Assembly (NCBI RefSeq): GCF_048268525.1
Contig: NZ_JBLWVH010000032.1
Location: 1-36,362 of the forward strand
Source of the DNA: Maricaulis sp048268525
GTDB lineage: Bacteria; Pseudomonadota; Alphaproteobacteria; Caulobacterales; Maricaulaceae
Direction of reading: 5' to 3'
Length of the DNA: 36,362 nucleotides
The first letter of the stretch is position 1, and every line of letters starts with the position of its first letter. Under the pieces are notes generated by a model. That model had not been told where the DNA came from. It ran no database searches and worked only from the letters and a program-made list of their open reading frames with translations. The position numbers and the translations under genes are program-made. Shown here piece by piece: positions 1-8,506 of the stretch.

Positions 1-283
1 AGAATCAAACTCTCAAGTTGAGTTGTGATCCCGACACGCTTGGCATTCAAAGTTCAACGGGATTGTGGTCTCGGCCAAATCAGTGAAACACTGATCCGGA
101 CGAGCCAAAATCGTCGTAGAAAAACGCCTCAGCGTATCGACATTCATGGTGGTCTGACCCACCGCAGAACGCCGTCGCCTGCGTTTCTCTTTCCATAACA
201 ACAATGTCAAAGAGCCAGGCCCACCAAACTCAACGCTGGCGAACCCGAAGCCGAAGGGACAATCAAATCGCCGCCCCCGGCCA

Positions 284-324
284 AGGAGGGCGGTGTTTAA
301 GCCGCCCCAATCTTGAAGTCAATC
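284..324 (-). repeat. 41-bp direct repeat, copy A
   Basis: This copy is the same length as copy B and matches it at about 31 of 41 positions: 9 identical bases at one end, 12 identical at the other, and a diverged middle. Read on the minus strand it carries the end of an open frame (ETLKNEIDFKIGAA, stop at 299-297), followed by a short hairpin formed by CCGCCC and GGGCGG arms. It may be a terminator-like or REP-like element; the function is not known. Confidence 0.5.
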
Positions 325-477
325 TCGTTTTTCAGGGTTTCTGCAGCGCGTCGTGGCCAGCGTTGTTTTCCGGAGAAATCATCGCCGGCGCCAGAAGTTC
401 GAAGCGCCTATGAAAGTCCTGAAGAGCGATTGCCCTCCCCCGTCGCCGGCGCCCCGTTTTCCGTGGCCCCCGCTGCG

Positions 478-518
478 AGGAGGGCGAGGTTTAGGGCCCG
501 GGCATTTTGAAGTCAATC
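478..518 (-). repeat. 41-bp direct repeat, copy B
   Basis: Second copy, starting 194 bp after copy A and in the same orientation. On the minus strand it also ends a frame with IDFK (stop at 493-491). It is followed by inverted arms GGAGGGC (479-485) and GCCCTCC (432-438) that could form a long hairpin. The shared plan of IDFK, stop and GC-rich hairpin suggests a duplicated element. Confidence 0.5.
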
Positions 519-739
519 GGCGAATGTACGGGTTTGTGCACCTGAGTGCAGTGAATGCGCAAAAGGTCAGTCATGGCTGGCTTCTACAATGTGCATGCAG
601 AGTGTTTTCGGGCTGCACGGGACGCGCGCCCTACCGGCGGGCAGGACGCGATGACAGCGCCGGGCGGATGAAGGGCGTCGGGCGGATCGATCCGCCGCGG
701 CCTGGCGATTCCCGCTGCACGGGACGGGACACGAGGCCG

Positions 740-2566
740 TCAGGTGCGGTAGGGGTCCGCCTGCAGCTCGTAGAGCGCGGCATAGCTCCCGCCCAATCCG
801 ATCAACGCCGCATGATTCCCGGCTTCGGCGACACGCCCGGTTTCCAGCAGGATGATGTGATCAGCGGCTTTCAGGTTGGACAGACGATGGCTGATCAGGA
901 TCAATGAGCGAGACGGTGCGAGCGGGCGCGCCAGGAAGGCCGCCTCGGCCTCCGCGTCGAGGGCCGCGGTTGGTTCATCGAGAATCAGGATGTCCGCAGT
1001 CTCGTTGGCGTGGGCTCTTGCCATCGCCAGGCGTTGCCACTGACCGCCGGACAGCTCCACACCCTCAGCGAACCGTTTGGACAGGCGCGTTTCGACACCG
1101 TCCGGCAGGCCTTCCACCAGCCCGTCTGCCAACCCTGCCGCGAGAGCCCTGTCCATCGCGTCCGGCGCGAGGCCGAGCAGTCCGACCCCGGCCTCCACAT
1201 TGTCGCGGACCGACAGCTTGTAATTGACATGCGGCTGGAACATCACGCCGATGCGACCGGCGAGCACGACCGGATCCCATTCGGTCAGGTCCAGCCCGTC
1301 GAGGGTGACACGCCCGCTGTCGGGCCGGTACAGGCCCGCGGCAAGCTTGACCAGGGTTGTCTTGCCGGACCCGTTGACGCCCACCAACCCAAGCCGGGTG
1401 CCCGGCGGCAGATGGAAGCTGACCTCGACCAAGGCGGGCGCCGCTGCCCCCGGATAGGTGAAACTGACGCCGTCAAAGCGCAGCCCGTCGCCGGCAAGTG
1501 GCCCCTTGTCCGCGACACCGGGACGGGCGCCCTCATCCATGTCCAGCAGGGCAAACAACCGCGTCACATAGAGGACATCCTCATAACTTCCGGTCACAGC
1601 CCCCAGCAGCGCATTGACTGAATTCTGACCCTGTTTGAGCAGCCCGATCAGCATTGTCATCTGACCGAGACTGAACCGCCCCGCAATGGCGACGACGACG
1701 ATCCACAGCTTGCCGGCGACGAAGATCACCGATCCCGCGACCCCAAGCATGGAACTGATCAACGCCTGTCGCCCCTGCAATGCCCGGTCGCCATCATGCA
1801 TGTCGTGAAAGAGATGCGTGAAGCGATCCATCAGCGGGCCGCCCAGCCCGTAGTGCAGACGCTCACGCGCGGCCGCCTCATTGGTCACCAGGCTCTCGAG
1901 ATAATTGCGCTCGCGCATCTGTGGCGACCGCGCAGTGTAGAATCGGTAGGTGTCGCCGGAGAAGCGCACATTGCCGATGAAGGCCGGCAGGCCACCCAAC
2001 AGCATCAGCCCGACCAACCAGGGTGCACTCGCCGCCAGCAGCGCGGTGATCGAGATCAGGGTGACGCTGGCCTGCAGCAAATCGAAGCCGCGCACCACCA
2101 GGCCATAGGGGCGGGCCGACGCGAACTGCTTGGCGTGGATCAGCATCTCCTGGACCTTGGGCAGCTCGATCTGGCCGAGGGAGAAGCGGTTGGCCTTGTC
2201 CAGGATCAGCCTCGATACCGCGAAACCCAGTTCCGCGTGCAGTCGGGCTTTCTGGAAGACCAGCAGGCGGCGCACCACCAGCAAGGCCGCCACGATGGCC
2301 GCCTCGATGCCGACAAGGTACAGCGCCGCGCTTCTATCGGCGTCCAGGCCGCTGTCGATCGCCGCCAGCACGCCGTCGATCAGGAGTTTGGACACATAGA
2401 GGGCGGCCGGCGGCAGCAAGGCCGCGACGATCGTCAGGCCGGCGATCGCCAGCGTCAGTCCGGGCCGTGTCCGAGCGATAATCGCCAGCGTCCGGACGGC
2501 CGCCGCCGACCGTTCCCGCCAGGACGGGGCCGGCTCGGCTGACTGGTCCGAGGCGGGATCAGCCAT
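740..2566 (-). CDS. ABC exporter, fused permease and ATPase
   Basis: A 608-residue half-transporter of the exporter type, with permease and ATPase on one chain; it should work as a homodimer in the inner membrane. Residues about 25-340 are the membrane domain with several hydrophobic helices. Residues about 360-600 are the nucleotide-binding domain: Walker A GVNGSGKT (396-403), Q-loop Q444, signature LSGGQ (505-509), Walker B ILILDE (526-531) and switch H560. It starts 6 bp after the stop of the glycosyltransferase/sulfotransferase fusion and is the last gene of that unit, so I infer that it exports or flips the product made by the two upstream enzymes. The substrate cannot be read from sequence; lipid or peptide export is possible. 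No clear terminator follows it. Confidence 0.9.
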   Translation of the reverse strand: MADPASDQSAEPAPSWRERSAAAVRTLAIIARTRPGLTLAIAGLTIVAALLPPAALYVSKLLIDGVLAAIDSGLDADRSAALYLVGIEAAIVAALLVVRRLLVFQKARLHAELGFAVSRLILDKANRFSLGQIELPKVQEMLIHAKQFASARPYGLVVRGFDLLQASVTLISITALLAASAPWLVGLMLLGGLPAFIGNVRFSGDTYRFYTARSPQMRERNYLESLVTNEAAARERLHYGLGGPLMDRFTHLFHDMHDGDRALQGRQALISSMLGVAGSVIFVAGKLWIVVVAIAGRFSLGQMTMLIGLLKQGQNSVNALLGAVTGSYEDVLYVTRLFALLDMDEGARPGVADKGPLAGDGLRFDGVSFTYPGAAAPALVEVSFHLPPGTRLGLVGVNGSGKTTLVKLAAGLYRPDSGRVTLDGLDLTEWDPVVLAGRIGVMFQPHVNYKLSVRDNVEAGVGLLGLAPDAMDRALAAGLADGLVEGLPDGVETRLSKRFAEGVELSGGQWQRLAMARAHANETADILILDEPTAALDAEAEAAFLARPLAPSRSLILISHRLSNLKAADHIILLETGRVAEAGNHAALIGLGGSYAALYELQADPYRT

Positions 2567-2572
2567 GAGCGA

Positions 2573-4003
2573 TCAGGCGACCCGGGCTTTGCGGGCCGCG
2601 GCCTCTTCCGCCATCCGGCGTGACAGGACGGCCCCCTTGTGCGGGAAGGCTTCGGTCGGAACCGGACGGTCGAGGAAGGGGGCCAGCTTCTCGAAGCCTT
2701 CACCGGAACAGATATCGATGACCAACAGATCGTCGGGCCGGTCCTTGAAGAAATCCATCACGCTGCGAATGTGCTGGTCGTAGACCCAGGAGAAGCGATC
2801 CGGGCAATAATTATAGCACCCGTAGACCGTTGCCCGCAGGAATTGGCGCATCCGCAGATGGACCTCCTCGTCCGGGTCGTCGACATCCTTGAAGGCCGGC
2901 CGGTTGTAATAATGCCGCGACACCGAACCCAGCCAGCTGTCCTTGTCGCGCACCGTCAGAATGAATTTTGACCCCGGATACTGCTTGTCCAGCTGCTGGT
3001 AGATCGGGATCGTCGTGATGTCGGTCAGACCATCATAATAACGCAGCAGGGTCAGGTCGTACTGGGCGTTGGCGATCTCGATATAGGTGTCTTCATCGAT
3101 CGGATAATGGCTGCAATCAAATCCCAGCATCTGCAGGCCGGAGGTGAGTGAGCGTGTTCCTGTCCGTGACAGGCCCAGCCCGAACACTTTCGGCTTGTCG
3201 GCCTTGTTTCCATAGGCCACCCGGTCCGAATTGGCCTCGAGCCAGGCCGTCAGGTCGTCACGCGTGAACGGTGTGTCGCCGCCCAAGCCCAGCTTGGCCA
3301 GTTCGGCTTCGGCGTGCTGAGGCAGAGCCGTTATGAAGGCGTGGATTTCGTCCGGGGTGGCGCTGTCCGGCACCATGCGACGCGCATAGTCAACAGCATG
3401 TCGCGCCATCGCCAGGTCGCAGAGCTCACCCTCGCTGGTCACCCATTTCTTCATCGACCGGGTCAGCCTCTGGCGCTGAATCTTGGTTCGGCTGCGCAAT
3501 TCACGCAGCGCGTATTTCATGAAGATGTGCTGGAAGGACTGGAAATGATCATGAAGGATGTCGAAATTGCGGAATTGCTTGGCCAGCCCCATCGGCTTCA
3601 TGGCGAGATTGCGCAGGCGCGACTCAGGCCGCAGCACGTATTTCAGGTCATCCTCCGGCACCTCGACCGCTGCCATGGCGCGAACGAGGTCAATCCGCGT
3701 GATATGGACCCCGCAATGAAGACGCCCGCGGAAACGGTCCGAGACATAGGCATCGACATAGGGTGCGTCGCAGCTGTCGATGAAGGGCCGGATATCCTCG
3801 AGGATGAGGCAATCGGCGTCGACATAAACGACATAGTCACAATCATGTTCGATCCGCAGCATCTGCGCCACGCAGTCTGTGAACGGGCGCACATCATCGA
3901 TCACATGCACCGCATCGGGCTGGATGTTCTCGATCGCCAGCTCCAGTGCAACGTCGCGCGTCCGCTCGTCAATCTGCCGGAATACAAGGTCAACTTTCGC
4001 CAT
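2573..4003 (-). CDS. Glycosyltransferase-like / sulfotransferase fusion protein
   Basis: A 476-residue protein with two parts. Residues 1 to about 170 look like a GT-A fold glycosyltransferase: an acidic DAD motif (62-64) after a hydrophobic strand (DYVVYV), the usual metal and nucleotide-sugar site, and a GVH motif near 98-100. Residues about 270-450 look like a PAPS-dependent sulfotransferase: P-loop SRTGTRS (279-285) for the 5'-phosphosulfate and KFILTVRDKDSWLGS (346-360) for the 3'-phosphate. This half resembles the Sulfotransfer_4 type. A charged helical stretch joins the halves. It starts 3 bp after the upstream sulfotransferase stop and ends 6 bp before the ABC transporter, so translation is probably coupled. 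Adding a sugar and sulfating it on one chain would suit a sulfated glycolipid or polysaccharide; that is inference. The N-terminal assignment is less sure than the C-terminal one. Confidence 0.75.
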   Translation of the reverse strand: MAKVDLVFRQIDERTRDVALELAIENIQPDAVHVIDDVRPFTDCVAQMLRIEHDCDYVVYVDADCLILEDIRPFIDSCDAPYVDAYVSDRFRGRLHCGVHITRIDLVRAMAAVEVPEDDLKYVLRPESRLRNLAMKPMGLAKQFRNFDILHDHFQSFQHIFMKYALRELRSRTKIQRQRLTRSMKKWVTSEGELCDLAMARHAVDYARRMVPDSATPDEIHAFITALPQHAEAELAKLGLGGDTPFTRDDLTAWLEANSDRVAYGNKADKPKVFGLGLSRTGTRSLTSGLQMLGFDCSHYPIDEDTYIEIANAQYDLTLLRYYDGLTDITTIPIYQQLDKQYPGSKFILTVRDKDSWLGSVSRHYYNRPAFKDVDDPDEEVHLRMRQFLRATVYGCYNYCPDRFSWVYDQHIRSVMDFFKDRPDDLLVIDICSGEGFEKLAPFLDRPVPTEAFPHKGAVLSRRMAEEAAARKARVA

Positions 4004-4006
4004 CGT

Positions 4007-4849
4007 TCATTCCCCCCACTGGAACGGTTTGTTGGCCGTTGCAGCCATCTGCTCGAACAAGGCGAGATGTTCGGGCTTCAATTCTGACTTCCAGCGCAGA
4101 TCGAGCTCGATCCGGCCGGAATGGTTTTCGTAGTAGTCGCGTGTCCGTGAACCGAGGCTGACAAAAGCATCGCCGGGGTCTTCAAAGCGCGACCTTGCAG
4201 CGATGAACTGGGTGCCGCTATTGCCGCCCAGCACATGATGTTCGACAGCCGCAAACTCCGCCATGCCTGGCTGGTAGTCGATCCCGATCAATTCACAGAG
4301 CGCCTTGATCGTGCCGGCGCTGTTCTCAGCCAGATCCTCGTAGCGCACGGCCATTTTCGGACCATCAAACGCGTCGAACAGGGCTTGCGCTGTTGCCATC
4401 TTGTCGACCCAGGCCTGGATTTGTTCGCCTGGGTCGCGGTCCGGATATTTGCGCAGGCGCGAATTGACGACTGCGCGGCCATCGCGGCTGAGCATCAAAA
4501 GGATCGGCGTGCCACCGCCCGCACGAACCTCGCCGGCGCGCGTTTCGATCCAGCGCTCGTCCTTGGTGGAATCAATAATCACGGATCGGCCGACATGGGC
4601 TGCGACCTGTACATAGAGAGGGCTGTGGCCATCCCATTCAAAGCCGGCCCAGACCGGGCAGTCCTCTCCGCAAATCTTGCAGACCCGTTTGCGCAAGGGC
4701 TTCTTCTCGTCACCGAGATAACGCGCCTTGCCCCCCTCACCCATATAGAATGTGTCGGTATGACTACCGAGCACCATGCCCAACAAGGTCGAGCCGGAAT
4801 GCCCGGCCCCACAAATCATGACGGCCGACAGCCGTGATCGGTCATGCAT
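4007..4849 (-). CDS. Sulfotransferase family protein
   Basis: A 280-residue cytosolic enzyme expected to move sulfate from PAPS to a hydroxyl or amine. The 5'-phosphosulfate loop GAGHSGSTLL lies at 14-23, and a strand plus LSRDGRAVVNSRL follows as the 3'-phosphate site. A cysteine group C57-x2-C60-x3-C64 followed by PVW could bind zinc and is common in this type of sulfotransferase. I chose the ATG at 4849 (MHDRS) because a purine-rich AGAGG/AGGA lies just upstream; the frame stays open further upstream but that part is arginine-rich and not protein-like. It is the first gene of the sulfotransferase, fusion, ABC exporter unit and is divergent from the cytochrome c gene, so the promoters of both lie in 4850-5045. 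The acceptor is unknown. Confidence 0.85.
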   Translation of the reverse strand: MHDRSRLSAVMICGAGHSGSTLLGMVLGSHTDTFYMGEGGKARYLGDEKKPLRKRVCKICGEDCPVWAGFEWDGHSPLYVQVAAHVGRSVIIDSTKDERWIETRAGEVRAGGGTPILLMLSRDGRAVVNSRLRKYPDRDPGEQIQAWVDKMATAQALFDAFDGPKMAVRYEDLAENSAGTIKALCELIGIDYQPGMAEFAAVEHHVLGGNSGTQFIAARSRFEDPGDAFVSLGSRTRDYYENHSGRIELDLRWKSELKPEHLALFEQMAATANKPFQWGE

Positions 4850-5045
4850 GCTGTCCTGTTGCCTCTTCAGGGTCCCCGACGACTGTTCTTGGCGATAGCG
4901 TTGCGAGAGACAAGCAAAAAGATGGTGACGGGCTGCCGACGGGCCGTGATGCAACCGGGCTTTGCAGCTTGGTGGCAACGTGCCGCATGTTGATGCAGCC
5001 CGGCCGCGCTATAACCGGCTCAAGAACCATCAAAGGGGAAATTCG

Positions 5046-5555
5046 ATGACACGCACCCTGCTCGCCATCCTGCCCGCCTTCGCACTTGCTTCCTGCGGCG
5101 CAGACAGCCCGCAATCAGACGCCGCTCCGGCCTCGACCGGGTCCGCACAATCGACGTCGAATGGACAGTCCGGCGAAGACAGCGCCCCCGCAGCCGTACC
5201 GTCCGCCATTCTTGCGAGCCTTGGTGCAGATTATGAGGGCGCGGATCTGACCAATGGTGCCCGCCAGTTCAGACGCTGCCAGTCCTGTCACACCCTGTCG
5301 GAGGGGGGGCGTCATACCGTGGGCCCCAACCTGCATGGCATCATCGGCGCACCGGCCGCCAATGCGGAGCGGTTCAGCTACTCGTCACAACTGGCAGACG
5401 CCGGCCTGACCTGGGATCTGGAAACCCTGGACGCCTGGATCGAGAATCCGCGCGCTGTCGTGCCGGGCAACCGCATGAGCTTTGTCGGCCTGCGCGACGC
5501 CGAGGATCGGCGCGACGTCATCGCCTATATCGCGGTCGAGACTGCTGGCGAGTAG
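5046..5555 (+). CDS. Lipoprotein c-type cytochrome
   Basis: A 169-residue class I cytochrome c for periplasmic electron transfer. The N-terminus is a lipoprotein signal (hydrophobic core, then LASC with C17), so the protein should be anchored by lipid with the haem domain in the periplasm. A Ser/Ala/Gly-rich linker (20-55) separates anchor and domain. Haem is attached at C78-QS-C81-H82, and M144 in GNRMSF is the likely sixth ligand. The GPNLHGIIG stretch is typical of the mitochondrial/cytochrome c2-like group. ATG 5046 is supported by AAAGGGGAA just upstream. The gene is monocistronic and ends 3 bp before the convergent stop of the barrel gene, with no hairpin between. The redox partner is unknown; a membrane-tethered donor to a terminal oxidase (CycM-like) is plausible. 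Confidence 0.92.
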   Translation: MTRTLLAILPAFALASCGADSPQSDAAPASTGSAQSTSNGQSGEDSAPAAVPSAILASLGADYEGADLTNGARQFRRCQSCHTLSEGGRHTVGPNLHGIIGAPAANAERFSYSSQLADAGLTWDLETLDAWIENPRAVVPGNRMSFVGLRDAEDRRDVIAYIAVETAGE

Positions 5556-5558
5556 CGC

Positions 5559-6470
5559 TCAGAAGCGGCGCCAAACCGCCAGGAAGATGGCGCGCTGATC
5601 AATTGCGTTGCGTCCTGTGGGCGTGATCGAGGCGCCCAGCTGATAGGTCTGCTGCCCGAAACGCCGACTGACTGACACTTGCAGCTTGTGCTGGTCGAAA
5701 CTGCGGGCGCCGGGATGGTCGCGCTCGGCACTCCAGACCGAAAATCCTTGCGCCATGACCTGCCAGCGCTCGGCGATCTGCCATCCCGCGGTAAGGTCGA
5801 GGCGGATCTCGTCCAGCTCGTCACCATCGCGCCAGCGCCAGGCAAGTTGGCTTTCAACGAACAGGTGGTCACCAATGCTGCGCCCGGCGAGCGCCCTGAT
5901 TTCGGCCGCCATTTCACCTGACCCGAAGGCCTGGTTTGAAACGTTTTCTCCCTGGCCGGGAATGAGAGCCGTGATCTGACCTGAAACGACGCTGCGGTCA
6001 GTCCGCCAAATCACGCGTCGCCAACCCAACTCGCTCGCCGACAAGCCCTGCGCTTCATCGTAGGACGGCCCGCGCCGTCGGCGCACATCCTGCCAGGCCA
6101 GCCGGGCAACCAGTGTATCGACACCGCTCAGCCCGTATTCGAGATAGGCCGAGGTTTCGTCCTTGTGGAAGTAGCCGTCACCGGTGCTCTGCCGATCGCC
6201 GTCATAGGCGCTATCGGCGCGGTCAACGAGCGATGTAACGATCAGCAGGCCGTCGCCATGGCGTTGTGGCCAGGCGCCCGCCTCGGCCGGCGCAGCAAGG
6301 CTTGCACCCTGGACGCCGGCCAGACAGGCCGTCGCGATCAGACGTCGAAGCCGGGGCTTTCCCGACGGACGCGATCCATGACCGCAGCCCAGGCGATTTC
6401 CTTGAAGAAATCGTTCGACGCGATCTCCCCGGATTGCCCGAAGACGCGATCCTGCATCTTCTCGTCCCAT
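5559..6470 (-). CDS. Predicted outer-membrane beta-barrel protein, unknown function
   Basis: The frame codes 303 residues. A signal-peptide-like stretch (RRLIATACLAGVQGASLAAPAEA) begins only about 40 residues in. The mature part is rich in alternating strands with Trp, Tyr and Arg (ELGWRRVIWR, SQLAWRWRDG, LAVWRRF) and ends in Phe, as outer-membrane barrels do. The only ATG, GTG or TTG upstream of the signal is ATG 6470, which has GGAG about 10 bases ahead but lies 133 bp inside the aldolase gene. A start nearer the signal (about 6350) would need a rare CTG. Either way the gene is translationally linked to the aldolase. A MetA-type porin-like or XagA-like barrel is possible; the family was not recognised with certainty. 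Confidence 0.65.
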   Translation of the reverse strand: MGREDAGSRLRAIRGDRVERFLQGNRLGCGHGSRPSGKPRLRRLIATACLAGVQGASLAAPAEAGAWPQRHGDGLLIVTSLVDRADSAYDGDRQSTGDGYFHKDETSAYLEYGLSGVDTLVARLAWQDVRRRRGPSYDEAQGLSASELGWRRVIWRTDRSVVSGQITALIPGQGENVSNQAFGSGEMAAEIRALAGRSIGDHLFVESQLAWRWRDGDELDEIRLDLTAGWQIAERWQVMAQGFSVWSAERDHPGARSFDQHKLQVSVSRRFGQQTYQLGASITPTGRNAIDQRAIFLAVWRRF

Positions 6471-7105
6471 TCGATCAGATCTCCACCCGCCTGGGCCATG
6501 ACCTGTATTCGACAGGCACGCTCCAGTAGATAGATGCGAATATACGCGCTAAACGGGTGGTCGCCAACCGACAACGTCCCATGGTTGCGCAGGATCATCA
6601 GGTTCTTCTCGCCAAGATCGGCCACAAGACGCTTTTTCTCTTCCGATTCCAGCGCGATGCCTTCGTAGTCGTGATAAGTCACATCATTGAAGACATTCAT
6701 CGCCAGCTGGGAGATGGGCCGCAATCCGCCCTTCTGCGCGGCGACCGCCACGCCGGCATCAGAGTGCAGATGAAGCGCCACGGCTACGTCATGCCGGGCC
6801 GCGTGAATTGCCGAGTGGATGACAAAGCCGGCCGGATTGATGCCGAATTGCGACGGCGGCAGCACATTGCCGTCCAGGTCTACCTTCACAAGATTGGACG
6901 CCGTCACATCCTCGTATAGCAGGCCGAATGGATTGAGCAGGAAATGCTCGTCGGGGCCAGGCACCCGCATGGAAATATGGGTAAAGAAGAGGTCGTCCCA
7001 GCCATGCATGCGCACAAGGCGGTAAAGCGCCGCTAGATCGCAGCGGGCTTTCCATTCCTCGGCGGAAACCTGATCCTTGACCGGAATAGTTGCTTGATCG
7101 TCCAT
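6338..7105 (-). CDS. Class II aldolase/adducin family protein
   Basis: A 255-residue protein of the fuculose-1-phosphate aldolase/adducin fold, normally a zinc enzyme that splits or epimerises phosphorylated sugars; many members have unknown substrates. The metal histidines are visible as HLH (H112, H114) and RNHG (H175). The NPAGFVIHSAIH segment (90-101) before them is typical of the bacterial adducin-like branch. I chose ATG 7105 because GGGGAGAA lies just upstream; the longer frame to 7306 runs back into the egtB gene and is not protein-like. It follows egtB by 68 bp on the same strand, and the barrel frame overlaps its 3' end. Enzyme class is likely; the substrate is unknown. Confidence 0.88.
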   Translation of the reverse strand: MDDQATIPVKDQVSAEEWKARCDLAALYRLVRMHGWDDLFFTHISMRVPGPDEHFLLNPFGLLYEDVTASNLVKVDLDGNVLPPSQFGINPAGFVIHSAIHAARHDVAVALHLHSDAGVAVAAQKGGLRPISQLAMNVFNDVTYHDYEGIALESEEKKRLVADLGEKNLMILRNHGTLSVGDHPFSAYIRIYLLERACRIQVMAQAGGDLIEWDEKMQDRVFGQSGEIASNDFFKEIAWAAVMDRVRRESPGFDV

Positions 7106-7173
7106 GATGTTCTCCCCATGGCTTGTATCGTTATCGCCAACATCACACAGGATCGGCCCTGCCACTGCCCGCG

Positions 7174-8454
7174 TCAAATGTCCTTTGCCAGCCGCAGGCC
7201 GGAAAACTGCCAGCGGGCTTCCGGCGGAAAGAAGTTGCGGTAGGTCGTCCGGACATGACCGGGCGCAGTGGCACATGACCCGCCACGCAACACGAACTGC
7301 CCGCACATGAATTTGCCATTATACTCGCCGACAGCGCCGGGCGCCGGCCGGAACCGCGGATAGGGCAGATAGGCCGAGCGCGTCCATTCCCAGACATCAC
7401 CGAACATCTGTCGCAGACCGGCGCCGGAATTCCTGTGCATCGGCGTTGCTCCGGGATGGGCCGACCGTCCGGGCGTACAGAACCGCCCATCGACCGACCG
7501 CCGCGTCGAAGCCCCTAATTCCCATTCCCGCTCATCAGGCAGGCGCGCACCGCTCCACTCGGCAAACGCGCTGGCCTCGTAATAGCTGAGATGGGTGACC
7601 GGTGCGTCCAGATCGAGCGACTGTTGCCCATGCAGGGTGAAGGTCTCCCACCCCTCATCCCCCTCATGCCAGTAGAGCGGTGACGTCCAGCCTTCAGCCT
7701 CGACCCTTGCCCATCCATCCGACAGCCACAGGCCCGCCATGCGGTAGCCACCATCCTCGATGAATTCCAGGTAGTCACGATTGCTGACCAGACGATCGGC
7801 CAGCGCAAAGGGCGTCAGAATGACCTGGTGTCGCGGACCTTCATTGTCGAAATGAAAGCGACCATCCCCCGTCCCGATCTCGACAGTTCCGCCGTCAAAT
7901 TCGACCCAGCCACACGGCCCGTCATCGGCCTCGCCAGGGTCGACCTTCGGCGCAGGGTGGGCCTTCGGGGCAAACGGATGTCGCGACAGCACGTGTTTGA
8001 TGTCGGTCAGGATCAGCTCCTGATGCTGTTCCTCGTGGGCAAGACCCAGGTCGACCAGTTCCAGGATCGCCGTGTTTTCGACGCCATGGTCAATGGACAG
8101 TAAACATGCCATCGCGTCGTCGACATGGGCGCGATAAGCCAGAACCCTGTCCAGCGTCGGGCGGCTGAGGAATCCGCGTTCGTGACGGGCATGGCGCGCG
8201 CCGATTCCATTGTAGTAAGAGTTGAACAGGTAATTGAATTCACTGGAAAACTCTTGATATCCCTGACTGTAGGGCCGCAGCAGGAATGTTTCCCAGAACC
8301 AGCTTGTATGGGCCAGATGCCATTTCGTCGGACTGACATCCGGCATGGTCTGGACGACCATGTCCTCCACCCCAAGGTCCGCCACCAGTAATTGTGTTGC
8401 CTCTCGCACACTCGAAAAGCGTGCCAGAACTGACACTGGTCGCATGTCTTCCAC
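7174..8454 (-). CDS. egtB: Ergothioneine biosynthesis protein EgtB (iron-dependent sulfoxide synthase)
   Basis: A 426-residue two-domain protein. The N-terminal DinB-like domain carries the iron ligands: H49 in WHLAHTSWFWE and H140/H144 in HEEQH. The C-terminal half is a formylglycine-generating-enzyme (SUMF1) fold with VSNRDYLEF, LPDEREWELGA, FGDVWEWTRSAY and RGGSCATAP, ending in SGLRLAKD. EgtB joins trimethylhistidine (hercynine) to cysteine or gamma-glutamylcysteine with oxygen to give the sulfoxide precursor of ergothioneine. The start is the GTG at 8454 (MEDM); the ATG three codons later is the alternative. The partner methyltransferase EgtD, often adjacent, is not in the window. It is divergent from the DUF2336 gene, with 52 bp between starts, and is followed by the aldolase gene. 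Confidence 0.93.
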   Translation of the reverse strand: MEDMRPVSVLARFSSVREATQLLVADLGVEDMVVQTMPDVSPTKWHLAHTSWFWETFLLRPYSQGYQEFSSEFNYLFNSYYNGIGARHARHERGFLSRPTLDRVLAYRAHVDDAMACLLSIDHGVENTAILELVDLGLAHEEQHQELILTDIKHVLSRHPFAPKAHPAPKVDPGEADDGPCGWVEFDGGTVEIGTGDGRFHFDNEGPRHQVILTPFALADRLVSNRDYLEFIEDGGYRMAGLWLSDGWARVEAEGWTSPLYWHEGDEGWETFTLHGQQSLDLDAPVTHLSYYEASAFAEWSGARLPDEREWELGASTRRSVDGRFCTPGRSAHPGATPMHRNSGAGLRQMFGDVWEWTRSAYLPYPRFRPAPGAVGEYNGKFMCGQFVLRGGSCATAPGHVRTTYRNFFPPEARWQFSGLRLAKDI

Positions 8455-8506
8455 AGCCCAATCACCCTTTCGCCGGCGCCCCGATTAAGAAGTTTTCAAG
8501 GCGTTC

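Larger units (their letters stand above)
1..739. other. Left-edge region without a confident gene
   Basis: No reading frame here has convincing protein character plus a ribosome binding site. It holds a 7-bp inverted repeat (79-95, ATCAGTG-AAA-CACTGAT), two diverged 41-bp direct repeats (listed separately), a perfect 16-bp palindrome GGCGGATCGATCCGCC at 681-696, and a 13-bp word GCTGCACGGGACG at 612-624 and again at 714-726. On the minus strand a 44-codon frame (147-13) and a 27-codon frame (574-491, ending IDFKMPGP) are open but lack clear Shine-Dalgarno sites. The first 240 bases look less GC-rich than the rest. The palindrome lies 44-59 bases past the ABC transporter stop but has no T-run, so it is a poor intrinsic terminator. 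Confidence 0.5.

Noticed and set aside
13..210. 65-codon minus-strand frame at the left edge
   Set aside because: The TTG start lacks a ribosome site and the protein matches nothing I recognise; it may be a remnant but cannot be supported.
491..574. 27-codon minus-strand frame ending IDFKMPGP
   Set aside because: No ribosome binding site and too short to judge; it is kept only as part of the repeat description.
681..696. Perfect palindrome GGCGGATCGATCCGCC as terminator for the ABC gene
   Set aside because: It has no T-run on the minus strand and leaves only a 4-base loop; it could be a chance GATC-centred palindrome.
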